Source: an uncultured Lachnobacterium sp. (GTDB lineage: Bacteria > Bacillota > Clostridia > Lachnospirales > Lachnospiraceae). From it: a DNA stretch of 6,704 nucleotides. The stretch's first letter is position 1. Each line of letters begins with the position of its first letter. Location: positions 1 through 6,704 of the forward strand of contig URLU01000124.1 in assembly GCA_900548765.1 (NCBI GenBank). The letters run 5' to 3'. The translations under genes were made by a program, and so were the position numbers. This document shows positions 6,477-6,704 of the stretch, in pieces. The notes below the pieces were generated by a model that saw nothing but the letters and a program-made list of their open reading frames with translations, was not told where the DNA came from and made no database searches.

Positions 6477-6704
6477 ATGAGTTATATAGGGTCTGTTTTC
6501 TGCCTTATAGCGTTTCTGGCAGAATGGTTTTCAATGTGGAAATCAAAGAAAACTGATGAAAAAATAAATGCTATATCATGGCTGTGTTTCAGCTTTTCGA
6601 TTACATTGTGCCTGATAGCATTATGCGCAGGAATTATTAATCTGGTACATATTCCTGTTACAAAGGTCAGTGTGGGAATCATATGTGCAGTGCTTGCAGG
6701 CTTG
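6477..6704 (+). CDS. Multi-pass membrane protein, N-terminus only (3' partial)
   Basis: The frame is open from ATG 6477 to the window end, giving 76 residues. It is strongly hydrophobic, with a first membrane segment at about 3-21, a short charged loop (KSKKTDEKIN, 22-31) that is probably cytoplasmic by the positive-inside rule, a second at about 33-57 and the beginning of a third from about 64. There is no cleavable signal peptide. I do not recognise a family-specific motif. A Wzy-type repeat-unit polymerase or a GT-C-like membrane glycosyltransferase would fit the neighbourhood, since no polymerase is otherwise seen here. That is inference from context only. The good ribosome binding site and 21-base gap place it in the same operon. 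Confidence 0.75.
   Translation, partial: MSYIGSVFCLIAFLAEWFSMWKSKKTDEKINAISWLCFSFSITLCLIALCAGIINLVHIPVTKVSVGIICAVLAGL

Noticed and set aside
1..6704. Insertion sequences, attachment sites, CRISPR repeats, RNA genes
   Set aside because: I saw no direct or inverted repeat arrays, transposase motifs, tRNA-like cloverleaf or rRNA sequence on either strand. Coding genes cover almost the whole window.

Overview
The window is an internal piece of a surface-polysaccharide (capsule, exopolysaccharide or O-antigen-like) biosynthesis cluster. All genes lie on the + strand and are packed like a single operon. The genes are moderately AT-rich, ribosome binding sites are strong and of the GGAGG type, and AGA/AGG codons are frequent for arginine. 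The flippase and glycosyltransferase also have the style common in low-GC Firmicutes. Together these suggest a Clostridia-type organism, most likely Lachnospiraceae-like; this is an inference from style, not from a marker gene.

Layout: 1-783, the C-terminal two thirds of a DegT/DnrJ/EryC1/StrS PLP sugar aminotransferase (5' end outside the window); 788-1642, a GT2 glycosyltransferase; 1670-3169, a Wzx-type lipid-linked oligosaccharide flippase; 3173-4429, a GT-B-like protein related to the CDP-glycerol glycerophosphotransferase (TagB/TagF) family; 4416-4841, a FdtA/QdtA-type dTDP-sugar 3,4-ketoisomerase; 4880-5395, a GNAT acetyltransferase; 5388-6455, a membrane acyltransferase-3 family protein; 6477-6704, the N-terminus of a multi-pass membrane protein cut by the window edge. 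Neighbouring genes are separated by at most 38 bases, two pairs overlap, and I see no internal promoter or terminator. No stretch above 300 bases lacks a gene.

How the genes fit together: the ketoisomerase, the aminotransferase and the GNAT enzyme can together convert dTDP-4-keto-6-deoxyglucose (made by RmlA and RmlB, not in this window) into a dTDP-3-acetamido-3,6-dideoxyhexose, either Fuc3NAc or Qui3NAc. The GT2 enzyme and perhaps the TagF-like protein would assemble the repeat unit on a lipid carrier. The flippase would export it, the membrane acyltransferase would add O-acyl groups, and the cut-off membrane protein is a candidate polymerase or another membrane transferase. I found no mobile element, RNA gene, CRISPR array, or clearly new kind of system. 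The most interesting points are a GNAT enzyme where characterised pathways use a left-handed beta-helix acetyltransferase, and a TagF-like protein lacking the usual first catalytic histidine motif.
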